A DNA stretch of 5,153 nt from UBA1189 sp045660385 (GCA_045660385.1 JAZRDT010000038.1:1-5153), one strand, 5' to 3'; positions 1 through 5,153 are shown, counted from the stretch's first letter. The notes: generated by a model from the letters alone, not told the origin. Numbers and translations are program-made.

Positions 1-777
1 ATCGGTACCGCCAAGCTCCGCTTCCAGGACTACCCCATCAACAAGATGATCTATGTCGTAGGCAACGAGCAGAACTACCACTTCCAGGTGCTCTCAATCC
101 TGCTCGACAAGCTCGGCTTCGACTGGGGTAAGGATCTCGTACACTTCTCGTACGGTATGGTAGAGCTCCCCGAGGGTAAGATGAAGAGCCGCGAAGGCAC
201 CGTAGTGGATGCCGACGACCTCATGGCCGAGATGATTGCTACCGCCCGCGAGACCTCCAAGGAGCTGGGCAAGCTCGACGGACTCACCGCTGAGGAGGCC
301 GAGGATATCGCCCGCATCGTGGGTCTTGGTGCACTCAAGTACTTCATCCTCAAGGTCGATGCCCGCAAGAACATGACCTTCAACCCCAAGGAGTCTATCG
401 ATTTCAACGGCAACACAGGCCCCTTCATCCAGTACACCTATGCCCGCATCCAGTCTATCTTGCGCAAAGCTGAAGGAGAATTCACAATTCACAATTCACA
501 ATTCACAATTAATGAGAAGGAGATGGCATTGATCCAGAAGTTGGCCGAGTTCCCCGCCGTAGTGAAGGATGCCGGTGTCACCTACACCCCTTCGGTAATT
601 GCCAACTACGTGTACGACTTGGTGAAGGAGTTCAACCAGTTCTACCACGACTACAGCATCCTGCGCGAAGAGAACGAAGCCGTGAAACGCTTCCGCCTCG
701 TGCTCTCGGCCAACGTAGCCAAGATTATCCGCCTCGGCATGGGATTGCTCGGTATCGAGGTACCCGAGAGAATGTAA
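1..777 (+). CDS. argS: Arginyl-tRNA synthetase, C-terminal part (5' end outside window)
   Basis: Class I aminoacyl-tRNA synthetase that charges tRNA-Arg in the cytoplasm. The frame is open from base 1, so only the last 258 codons are present; the family is usually 550-600 residues, so the upstream half, including the HIGH-type motif, lies outside. Visible landmarks are the stretch GTAKLRFQDYP, then YVVGNEQNYHFQVL, and the KMSKS-loop equivalent GKMKSREGTVV (lysine of the loop at about base 178). The DALR anticodon-binding helical domain follows, starting near NTGPFIQYTYARIQ and ending in the typical GIEVPERM terminus. The ATG at 46 is internal, not the start. The odd feature is an in-frame heptamer array at 479-510 that adds the segment FTIHNSQFTI to the linker between RKAEGE and the next helix (NEKEMALIQKLAEFP). 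The essential motifs that are visible look intact, so I expect a functional enzyme. Codon use is GC-rich. Confidence 0.96.
   Translation: MGTAKLRFQDYPINKMIYVVGNEQNYHFQVLSILLDKLGFDWGKDLVHFSYGMVELPEGKMKSREGTVVDADDLMAEMIATARETSKELGKLDGLTAEEAEDIARIVGLGALKYFILKVDARKNMTFNPKESIDFNGNTGPFIQYTYARIQSILRKAEGEFTIHNSQFTINEKEMALIQKLAEFPAVVKDAGVTYTPSVIANYVYDLVKEFNQFYHDYSILREENEAVKRFRLVLSANVAKIIRLGMGLLGIEVPERM
479..510 (+). repeat. Tandem AATTCAC heptamer array inside argS
   Basis: Four perfect copies of the 7-base unit AATTCAC (479-506) are followed by a partial AATT (507-510). The array is AT-rich and differs strongly from the surrounding GC-rich codons. Three units equal 21 bases, so the translation has a seven-residue period (FTIHNSQ, then FTI again). 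Gain or loss of one unit would shift the argS frame; only changes in multiples of three units keep it. It sits in a predicted inter-helix linker of the anticodon-binding domain. Confidence 0.93.
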
Positions 778-900
778 ATGAGCTAAGCTCAATTCTGAAT
801 TCTGAATTTTGAATTCTCAAGAGTCCAAGATTCAGAATTCTTTATATATAATCCGGAGGTTATTCAGAATTTATAATTCAAAAATCCGAATTCTTCACTC
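778..900. repeat. Repeat-filled spacer with AATTCTG heptamers and an inverted repeat
   Basis: The spacer between argS and the RNase H gene is mostly AT-rich repeat. Four 7-base units run from 791 to 818: AATTCTG, AATTCTG, AATTTTG and AATTCTC. The 11-base sequence GAATTCTGAAT at 797-807 is repeated perfectly in inverted orientation at 830-840, which could form a hairpin with a 22-base loop. Further degenerate copies (TTCAGAATTTATAATTC, CCGAATTC) continue to about 893. The unit shares its AATTC core and 7-base period with the array inside argS. I see no convincing TAnnTTTG promoter here. The hairpin might act as a weak terminator for argS, but it has no clean T-run. Confidence 0.8.
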
Positions 901-1563
901 ATGGCAAAAGGAAAGAAATTCTACGTCGTATGGAGTGGTCTCAACCCGGGCATATACCTCAGTTGGGACGCTTGCCAGGCGCAGATAAAAGGCGTCAAGG
1001 GCGCGGTGTACAAGTCGTTCGACTCGAAGGAAGAGGCCGAGCGTGCGTATGCCTCACCGGCTTATGAGTATATAGCCCCCTCTAACTCCCCCAAGGGGGA
1101 GAACTCCAACTCCGCGAAGCCTGCATCTTCCCCCCTTGGGGGGATGAGAGGGGGGCCTGCTCTTGGCACCTATGCCCTCGCCGTAGATGCCGCCTGCAGT
1201 GGCAATCCCGGCCCTATGGAGTACCGTGGTGTATACCTGGGTGATGGAAAGGAGATATTCCACTTTGGCCCCGTGCACGGCACCAACAACATAGGCGAGT
1301 TTCTCGCCATCGTACACGCTTTGGCCATGCTCGACAAGCAGGGGCTCAAGATGACCATCTATAGCGATAGCCGCACAGCCATCAGTTGGGTACGCAAGAA
1401 ATGCTGCAAGACCCAGCTCGAGCGCAATGAAGAGACCGAACAGCTCTTCCAGCTCATCGAACGTGCCGAGGCATGGCTCAAGAGCCACCGCGTCACCATC
1501 CCCATCGTGAAGTGGGAAACTGAGCAGTGGGGCGAAATCCCTGCCGACTTCGGGCGCAAGTAA
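901..1563 (+). CDS. rnhA: Type 1 ribonuclease H with N-terminal hybrid-binding (viroplasmin-like) domain
   Basis: Cleaves the RNA strand of RNA-DNA hybrids in the cytoplasm (R-loops, primers). Residues 4-52 match the RNase H1 hybrid-binding domain, seen as KKFYVVWSGLNPGIYLSW, then GVKGAVYKSFDSKEEAERAY. Residues about 54-88 form a low-complexity linker rich in Ser, Pro, Gly and Asn, encoded largely by a repeat element. Residues 89-220 form the catalytic RNase H fold. The four acidic catalytic positions can be placed at D96 (LAVDAACSGNPG), E133 (NNIGEFLA), D156 (YSDSRTA) and D216 (IPADFGRK), so the enzyme should be active. A Cys-Cys pair at 168-169 is a minor curiosity. The start ATG has no Shine-Dalgarno sequence nearby, as is usual in Bacteroidetes; it is set by the conserved hybrid-binding domain beginning at once. 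It lies 123 bases after argS and 26 bases before the regulator gene, so it may be cotranscribed with the latter. Confidence 0.93.
   Translation: MAKGKKFYVVWSGLNPGIYLSWDACQAQIKGVKGAVYKSFDSKEEAERAYASPAYEYIAPSNSPKGENSNSAKPASSPLGGMRGGPALGTYALAVDAACSGNPGPMEYRGVYLGDGKEIFHFGPVHGTNNIGEFLAIVHALAMLDKQGLKMTIYSDSRTAISWVRKKCCKTQLERNEETEQLFQLIERAEAWLKSHRVTIPIVKWETEQWGEIPADFGRK
1076..1157. repeat. C/G-rich inverted-repeat element inside the RNase H linker
   Basis: Two arms of about 27 bases face each other. The left arm is at 1076-1102 and contains CTCCCCCAAGGGGGAG (1086-1101), itself a near-perfect palindrome around AA. The right arm is at 1129-1155 and contains CCCCCCTTGGGGGG (1130-1143). The reverse complement of the right arm matches the left arm except at a few positions (the CCCCCTCTAACTCCCCC type). 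About 26 unrelated bases lie between the arms. I recall similar CCCCCTCTAACTCCCCCAAG elements scattered between genes in Bacteroidetes genomes. Here the element is read through in frame and encodes most of residues 60-86, within the flexible linker. The transcript could form strong nested hairpins inside the coding region. Confidence 0.88.
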
Positions 1564-1589
1564 AGCAACACCACCAACCATTTTAGATA

Positions 1590-3221
1590 ATGACCCGCCG
1601 CATCGCCCTCCTCCTTGTTGTTGTCACCCTCTGCATGGGGTGTGGCGGTCGCATCGGTATGCGCCAGCTGCAGGAGCTGGAGGCTCAGCTCGACAGTGTG
1701 CCCCATCTCGTGCGACAAGGTCTCGATAGCATCCCCTTCGCCACGCTCCGCGGCGAGGCCCGTGCTCTCTATGTCATCCTGCGCACGCAGGCCGACTACA
1801 AGTGCTACGTACCCCTCACTACCGACACCCTCATCCGCTACGCCACCAACTATTATAACAGGAGTAGGAAGAACTACCGCGCTGCCATGGCCTGGTACTC
1901 CTTGGGCTGCGTATATACCGAGCTGAGCGATGATGCTGCTGCCATCGGTGCCTACCTCCGTGCCCAGACACTCTTCCCGGATACTACTATACGCTATCAT
2001 GCGTTGTGTTATCAGAACCTTGGGCGGCATTATCTCAATCGCCGTATGCTTGATGATGCCCGCTCCTCCTTCCGCCAGTGCAAGCAGTGGGCCGTTCTTC
2101 AGAACGATTCCGCAACAATAGGGTATTGTGATTACTATACAGGATTGATATCCCTATATCAGGAGAATCATGAGGAATCAAATGTTTTTTTCTCCTCTGT
2201 AATCAGAAACAGGCATTCGGCGCCATCTATTATCACACGCACATATCTACACTTGGCAAAAAGCGAGTGTTATATATGGGCGAACTATGATTTGTCTATG
2301 GAATATCTGGACAAAGAAACAAGTTTGGAATCTAACCCTATTGATTTAGGCGCAAACTATTGTGTTCGTGCAGATATCTATATGAATCGAGATGTTCTTG
2401 ACTCCTCCTATATATATACCATGCGTTCGTTGGCATGTTTGCCCGAACTTCATACAGCATGCCGCAATCATTTCCGTATGACTCTTTTGTCCCATCGTAT
2501 GGGGTTTCCCACCGACTCAGTCGACTATCACCTCTCTCGATACACCATGCTTTTAGATTCCATCCATAAGCAACGTCGACTCACTGAGATAAACGATATT
2601 CGCATCGACCACTCCATTGCACTTATGGAGCAGGAGTTAAGAACCGAACACATCCGTTGGATATTTATAATCGCTATAGGAGTCATCCTCTTTATTGCCA
2701 TTGCCATATTACTTGCCATCAACATAGACCGTCGTAGAAAGTCACGTTATATATCACTGATACACAAGTTGCGTGCCAATAAACTCAAACTATGGGAATC
2801 GGTCTCGCCTTCATCCAATGAAGCTGTGTCAATAGACACGTGTGCCACACTCGCCGATCATATAGCATTAGACCTTGCTATGTGTGTAGAATTGTATGCC
2901 CGTACCTCTTCTTGCAGCCATCTACAAAAGCTAAATAAGGAACGTGTCCCTGAATTTAGTGCCGAGGAGCGCCAGGCTGCAAGGAATGAAATTAAGGTTG
3001 CTTTCATGGATGTAATAGATGACCTCCGCCAAGCGAGTCCGAAACTGAACGAGAACGAACATCTTTACTGTATCCTCAAGTCCATGGGATATTCTACCCG
3101 ATTGATAGCCGCCCTGCTGCTCCGCACAGAAAGTGGGCTGCGTAACAATAAGGCACGAATAAGGGAAAAGCTCCCTGAAGATATTTGTCACATTTTCCTT
3201 GATAAAAAGGATAAATTATAG
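1590..3221 (+). CDS. Membrane-tethered TPR regulator with C-terminal HTH-like region
   Basis: Predicted sensor-regulator of 543 residues. An N-terminal hydrophobic leader (residues 5-17) ends at C18, a possible lipoprotein site though the residue at -3 (Cys) is atypical. Residues about 95-290 contain TPR-like helix pairs, for example AMAWYSLGCVYTELSDDAAA at 99-118, CYQNLGRHYLNRRMLDDARS at 140-159 and TYLHLAKSECYIWANYDLS at 218-236. A coiled stretch (325-355) leads to one strong membrane helix (about 357-378, WIFIIAIGVILFIAIAILLA) followed by the positive stop RRRKSR. The cytoplasmic part ends in an HTH-like region (486-530, LNENEHLYCILKSMGYSTRLIAALL, then NNKARIREKL), resembling the LuxR/sigma-4-like ends of Bacteroidetes TPR-membrane-HTH proteins. 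This supports periplasmic sensing coupled to DNA binding; ligand and targets are unknown. The start is set by the leader peptide. The G+C content falls sharply near 2101. The secreted-protein genes downstream are its most likely targets (inference). Confidence 0.82.
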   Translation: MTRRIALLLVVVTLCMGCGGRIGMRQLQELEAQLDSVPHLVRQGLDSIPFATLRGEARALYVILRTQADYKCYVPLTTDTLIRYATNYYNRSRKNYRAAMAWYSLGCVYTELSDDAAAIGAYLRAQTLFPDTTIRYHALCYQNLGRHYLNRRMLDDARSSFRQCKQWAVLQNDSATIGYCDYYTGLISLYQENHEESNVFFSSVIRNRHSAPSIITRTYLHLAKSECYIWANYDLSMEYLDKETSLESNPIDLGANYCVRADIYMNRDVLDSSYIYTMRSLACLPELHTACRNHFRMTLLSHRMGFPTDSVDYHLSRYTMLLDSIHKQRRLTEINDIRIDHSIALMEQELRTEHIRWIFIIAIGVILFIAIAILLAINIDRRRKSRYISLIHKLRANKLKLWESVSPSSNEAVSIDTCATLADHIALDLAMCVELYARTSSCSHLQKLNKERVPEFSAEERQAARNEIKVAFMDVIDDLRQASPKLNENEHLYCILKSMGYSTRLIAALLLRTESGLRNNKARIREKLPEDICHIFLDKKDKL

Positions 3222-3329
3222 CCACATTATGTCCAATGCGTATTTTGGGACGTACTTTGGAACGCGTCTGCATGCAAACCTATAGAATTTTCAATGTATA
3301 TTTGTGGCAAACTTTAATACCACAAAGAT
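3222..3329 (+). promoter_or_regulatory. Control region between the regulator and the secreted-protein operon
   Basis: This 108-base gap holds several ordered signals. A tandem direct repeat TTTGGGACG (3244-3252) and TTTGGAACG (3256-3264) has a 12-base period. An 8-base palindrome TGCATGCA lies at 3269-3276. The -7 box TATATTTG (TAnnTTTG consensus) is at 3297-3304, giving an expected transcript start near 3311. I do not see a matching -33 TTTG at the usual distance, so the promoter may need an activator. No terminator is evident after the regulator gene. Confidence 0.6.
3297..3304 (+). promoter_or_regulatory. Bacteroidetes-type -7 promoter box
   Basis: TATATTTG fits the TAnnTTTG consensus of the Bacteroidetes primary sigma factor. 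It sits 25 bases upstream of the ATG at 3330, leaving a short leader of roughly 20 bases. Its TTTG is also the start of the left arm of the inverted repeat TTTGTGG (3301-3307) / CCACAAA (3320-3326), so anything binding the repeat would cover the promoter. Confidence 0.6.
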
Positions 3330-3683
3330 ATGAAAAAACTATTAATTGCATGCTTGACATCGCTGATATGCGTATGTTATGCTAATGCTCAGAACAACGA
3401 TATACCTCTGAGCATTGGAAAGGGCACTCCCGATGGTGGCTCACGTACCGTAGTTCAATTGCCTACAGCTACTATCGACGGGCAAGTGCTCACCATCAGT
3501 TTTGCTGACGATGCAGATTTCTGCGTCACTGTTACCGATGCATCGGGCTCGGTGGTATATGTAGGTACATATACTGCTCACGAGGCGGCTATCACACTGC
3601 CGCAACTACCCGAGGGTAGTTACTATCTGCGCATCGAGGACGAATACAATACTTATATTGGAGAGTTTGAGATAGCAGACTAA
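3330..3683 (+). CDS. Small secreted DUF3244-like protein
   Basis: A 117-residue protein with a clear signal peptide (MKKLLIACLTSLICVCYANA, predicted cleavage before Q21), so it is exported from the cytoplasm. The mature part of about 97 residues is rich in beta-strand patterns: IPLSIGKGTPDGGSR, then VLTISF, CVTVTDASGSVVYVG, ITLPQLPEGSYYLRI and YIGEFEIAD. This matches my recollection of the DUF3244 family of small Bacteroidetes secreted proteins, whose function is unknown. The order of strands also resembles a T9SS type A C-terminal domain (strand, D-x-x-G-x-V-x turn, L-x-x-G-x-Y-x-L strand, final strand), as if it were a free-standing sorting-domain fold. There is no catalytic motif. It is first in the apparent operon, with its own promoter upstream and a strong terminator just after the stop, so its transcript may be more abundant than those of the genes behind it. 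G+C is intermediate, above its AT-rich flanks. Confidence 0.8.
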   Translation: MKKLLIACLTSLICVCYANAQNNDIPLSIGKGTPDGGSRTVVQLPTATIDGQVLTISFADDADFCVTVTDASGSVVYVGTYTAHEAAITLPQLPEGSYYLRIEDEYNTYIGEFEIAD

Positions 3684-3698
3684 TCACACATCTATTAC

Positions 3699-3743
3699 TC
3701 CAATTTTCCCCGTTTTCATCGGGGAAAATTGGATTTTTTATTT
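3699..3743 (+). terminator. Rho-independent terminator after the DUF3244-like gene
   Basis: A 14-base-pair perfect stem (3699-3712 with 3720-3733, core CCAATTTTCCCC / GGGGAAAATTGG) closes a 7-base loop and is followed at once by six Ts (3734-3739), an A and three more Ts. It begins 15 bases after the stop codon at 3681-3683 and ends about 25 bases before the next start. No new promoter box is visible between it and the next gene, so it probably works as a partial terminator that lowers downstream expression. Confidence 0.88.
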
Positions 3744-3767
3744 AACAACTTAAAAAAACATACAATC

Positions 3768-5051
3768 ATGAAAAAGTTAATTATCTCGATGCTTATGATA
3801 GCATCATGTTTTGGAGTAGCTAATGCTCAGTTGATGGTGGACCAAAATGGCAAAGTTGCTGTTGGCATTGAAAATGTCGACTCATTGAGTACACAATTCG
3901 CAATTAATGGACAGTCTAGCATTTCTACTGCTTACATTCAGTCGGAAAAAAGTTATGGATTGAAGGTCCTCCGTAGTTCTCTTTCTTCGGTAGGTGATCA
4001 TTGTAGCATACAAGGTATTAATAACGTAGCCAATGGACGTGTAAACTATGGAGTTGTAGGAGTTGCTAATGGGTATGCGGGTAGTGGAACTACTGTTGGT
4101 GTATTTGGACGCGCAGGCGCTGCCTATTCTGGGTATAATTTCGGACTTTTAGGACGTCTGGATTGTTCCTATAACGGTGCTGCAATATTGGCGACGACAA
4201 GTAATGCCTCAAGATATGAAACAGTAGATGTCCAAGGTAAATATGCTGGCTATTTCTGTGGAGACACTCGTGTGACTGGAACAATGACCGCAGGTGCATT
4301 TGTGACATCTTCGGATTATCGTTTGAAAGAGAATGTACGCTCGCTTTCGAAATCAGACGGATGCTTGAATAAACTGATGGATATGAATGTTGTAGAATTT
4401 AACAATAAACAACGACAATTCACGACTTCTAATATAACACGCCACTCCTCTGATTCTCACGAGTTATTGACCGAAGATGAAGTGCTGGAAATGAATACTC
4501 TCCTTGAGAAAGATGCAAACGATTCTGTTTCGCATTGGTATGACGAAGAATCTCCCATCCTTAAAAACAAACATTATGGCTTGGTTGCCCAAGAGTTACA
4601 AGAGATATATCCAGACCTTGTAGTGGAAAGTCAGGATGGTTTTTTGGCAATCAACTATTTGGAGATTATCCCTCTTCTTATTCGCTCGGTGCAAGAGTTG
4701 AAAGCCGAGTTGGATGCATCCAAGAGTGGCGATGCCCCCATTCAGAAAGCCCAAGCACGCAATACCGATGTCACCAACATTGATGCAGTGGTAACTACGC
4801 TTTATCAGAATACTCCCAATCCTTTCACGGAGAGCACCCTCATCCTATGCGATGTGGCTGAAGCGGTAGTTAATGCCGACCTCTACATCTATGACATGAA
4901 CGGTAAGCAGATTGATACCTACTCCATTACGGAGCGCGGTGCCACAAGCGTTACCATCGAAGGGCATAGCCTGGAAGCTGGCATGTATCTCTATGCACTC
5001 ATTGCCGATGGGCAGGTGATTGATACCAAGCGGATGATATTAACCAAGTAA
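3768..5051 (+). CDS. Secreted fibre-like protein with peptidase S74 chaperone domain and T9SS type A sorting domain
   Basis: A 427-residue surface or secreted protein. The signal peptide is MKKLIISMLMIASCFGVANA, cleaved before Q21. Residues about 30-175 are glycine-rich with repeated strands such as YGVVGVANGYAG, VGVFGRAGAAYSG and FGLLGRLDCSYNG, like tail-fibre beta structures. Residues 182-315 form the S74 intramolecular chaperone: S182-D-Y-R-L-K187 carries the Ser-Lys pair known to drive self-cleavage just before the serine, and HYGLVAQELQEIYPDLV (269-285) is the second family hallmark. A helix at 298-317 (LLIRSVQELKAEL) suits the trimer coiled coil. Residues 345-427 match a T9SS type A tail (LYQNTPNPF, then ADLYIYDMNGKQI, LEAGMYLYALIADGQVIDTKRMIL), directing export across the outer membrane. 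The ATG at 3768 is chosen because it gives the signal peptide; an upstream in-frame TTG at 3729 lies in the terminator stem. The S74 domain has an extra acidic or polar stretch at about 215-265. Ligand unknown. Confidence 0.9.
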   Translation: MKKLIISMLMIASCFGVANAQLMVDQNGKVAVGIENVDSLSTQFAINGQSSISTAYIQSEKSYGLKVLRSSLSSVGDHCSIQGINNVANGRVNYGVVGVANGYAGSGTTVGVFGRAGAAYSGYNFGLLGRLDCSYNGAAILATTSNASRYETVDVQGKYAGYFCGDTRVTGTMTAGAFVTSSDYRLKENVRSLSKSDGCLNKLMDMNVVEFNNKQRQFTTSNITRHSSDSHELLTEDEVLEMNTLLEKDANDSVSHWYDEESPILKNKHYGLVAQELQEIYPDLVVESQDGFLAINYLEIIPLLIRSVQELKAELDASKSGDAPIQKAQARNTDVTNIDAVVTTLYQNTPNPFTESTLILCDVAEAVVNADLYIYDMNGKQIDTYSITERGATSVTIEGHSLEAGMYLYALIADGQVIDTKRMILTK

Positions 5052-5062
5052 ACACAATTGCC

Positions 5063-5153
5063 ATGAAAGCTTTAAGTATACAAAGATGCTTGTTATATGT
5101 GTCAGCTTTCCTGTACGTGCTAGCGGCAAATGCTGATACGCATAACTTGACTT
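5063..5153 (+). CDS. Start of a further secreted protein (3' end outside window)
   Basis: An ATG 11 bases after the previous stop opens a frame that stays open to the window end (30 complete codons). The translation has a signal-peptide pattern: MKALSIQRCLLYVSAFLYVL, then AANA as a likely cleavage site before D25. Arg8 and Lys2 give the positive start and LLYVSAFLYVLA the hydrophobic core. The mature protein is not seen, so no function can be given. The tight spacing with no promoter or terminator suggests cotranscription with the S74/T9SS gene, making it a third exported product of the operon. Confidence 0.7.
   Translation, partial: MKALSIQRCLLYVSAFLYVLAANADTHNLT

Noticed and set aside
46..48. 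ATG as the start of the argS frame
   Set aside because: The frame is open from base 1 and the upstream residues (GTAKLRFQDYP) match the ArgRS family, so it is an internal methionine.
479..510. CRISPR-like repeat
   Set aside because: Seven-base units directly abutting with no spacers; a simple tandem array.
94..792. Long open frames on the minus strand opposite argS and the RNase H gene
   Set aside because: They mirror GC-rich codon bias, show no recognisable domain, and lie fully opposite well-supported genes.
855..859. GGAGG as a ribosome binding site
   Set aside because: It is 41 bases from the ATG at 901 and no start codon lies at a suitable distance.
3197..3210. CCTT/AAGG hairpin at the end of the regulator gene as a terminator
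   Set aside because: Only four base pairs, inside the coding region and without a following T-run.
3729..3767. In-frame TTG upstream of the S74/T9SS gene as the start codon
   Set aside because: It lies in the terminator stem and would put 13 extra residues ahead of a perfect signal peptide that begins at the ATG at 3768.
4090..4308. Minus-strand 72-codon open frame within the S74/T9SS gene
   Set aside because: No start context or domain pattern, and it lies inside a strongly supported gene on the other strand.
3768..5051. Prophage tail-fibre gene, suggested by the S74 domain
   Set aside because: The signal peptide and T9SS tail indicate a cellular secreted protein, and no other phage genes are present.

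Overview
The window looks like chromosomal DNA from a Bacteroidales bacterium, probably Prevotella-like. Four things point there: an RNase H1 with the N-terminal hybrid-binding (viroplasmin-like) module, a TPR-membrane-HTH regulator of the kind found in Bacteroidetes, a secreted DUF3244-like protein, and a surface protein ending in a type IX secretion (T9SS) type A sorting domain. Translation starts lack Shine-Dalgarno sequences, and one promoter carries the Bacteroidetes TAnnTTTG -7 box. The genus is inference. All genes lie on the + strand.

Left part (1-1563), housekeeping and GC-rich: the 3' part of argS (arginyl-tRNA synthetase), a 123-base repeat-filled spacer, then a type 1 RNase H. Both genes carry a short repetitive element in frame inside a linker. 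In argS it is a tandem AATTCAC heptamer array. In the RNase H gene it is a C/G-rich inverted-repeat element. A related heptamer array (AATTCTG-type) and an inverted repeat fill the spacer between them.

Middle (1590-3221): a 543-residue predicted membrane-tethered regulator with a signal or lipoprotein leader, periplasmic TPR-like helices, one membrane segment and a cytoplasmic C-terminal helix-turn-helix-like region. Its first third is GC-rich like the housekeeping genes. At about 2101 the composition drops sharply (37/60 G+C in 2041-2100, 22/60 in 2101-2160), which suggests a mosaic gene.

Right part (3222-5153), apparent secreted-protein operon: a promoter region with a tandem direct repeat (TTTGGGACG/TTTGGAACG), a -7 box and an inverted repeat leads into a small secreted DUF3244-like protein. 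A strong hairpin terminator follows. Next comes a 427-residue secreted protein with a glycine-rich fibre-like N-terminus, a peptidase S74 self-cleaving chaperone domain and a T9SS type A tail. Eleven bases later a further gene with a signal peptide begins and is cut by the window end. The working model is that the regulator senses something in the periplasm and controls the adjacent surface-protein genes, possibly through the direct repeat. This is inferred from adjacency and architecture and has not been shown.
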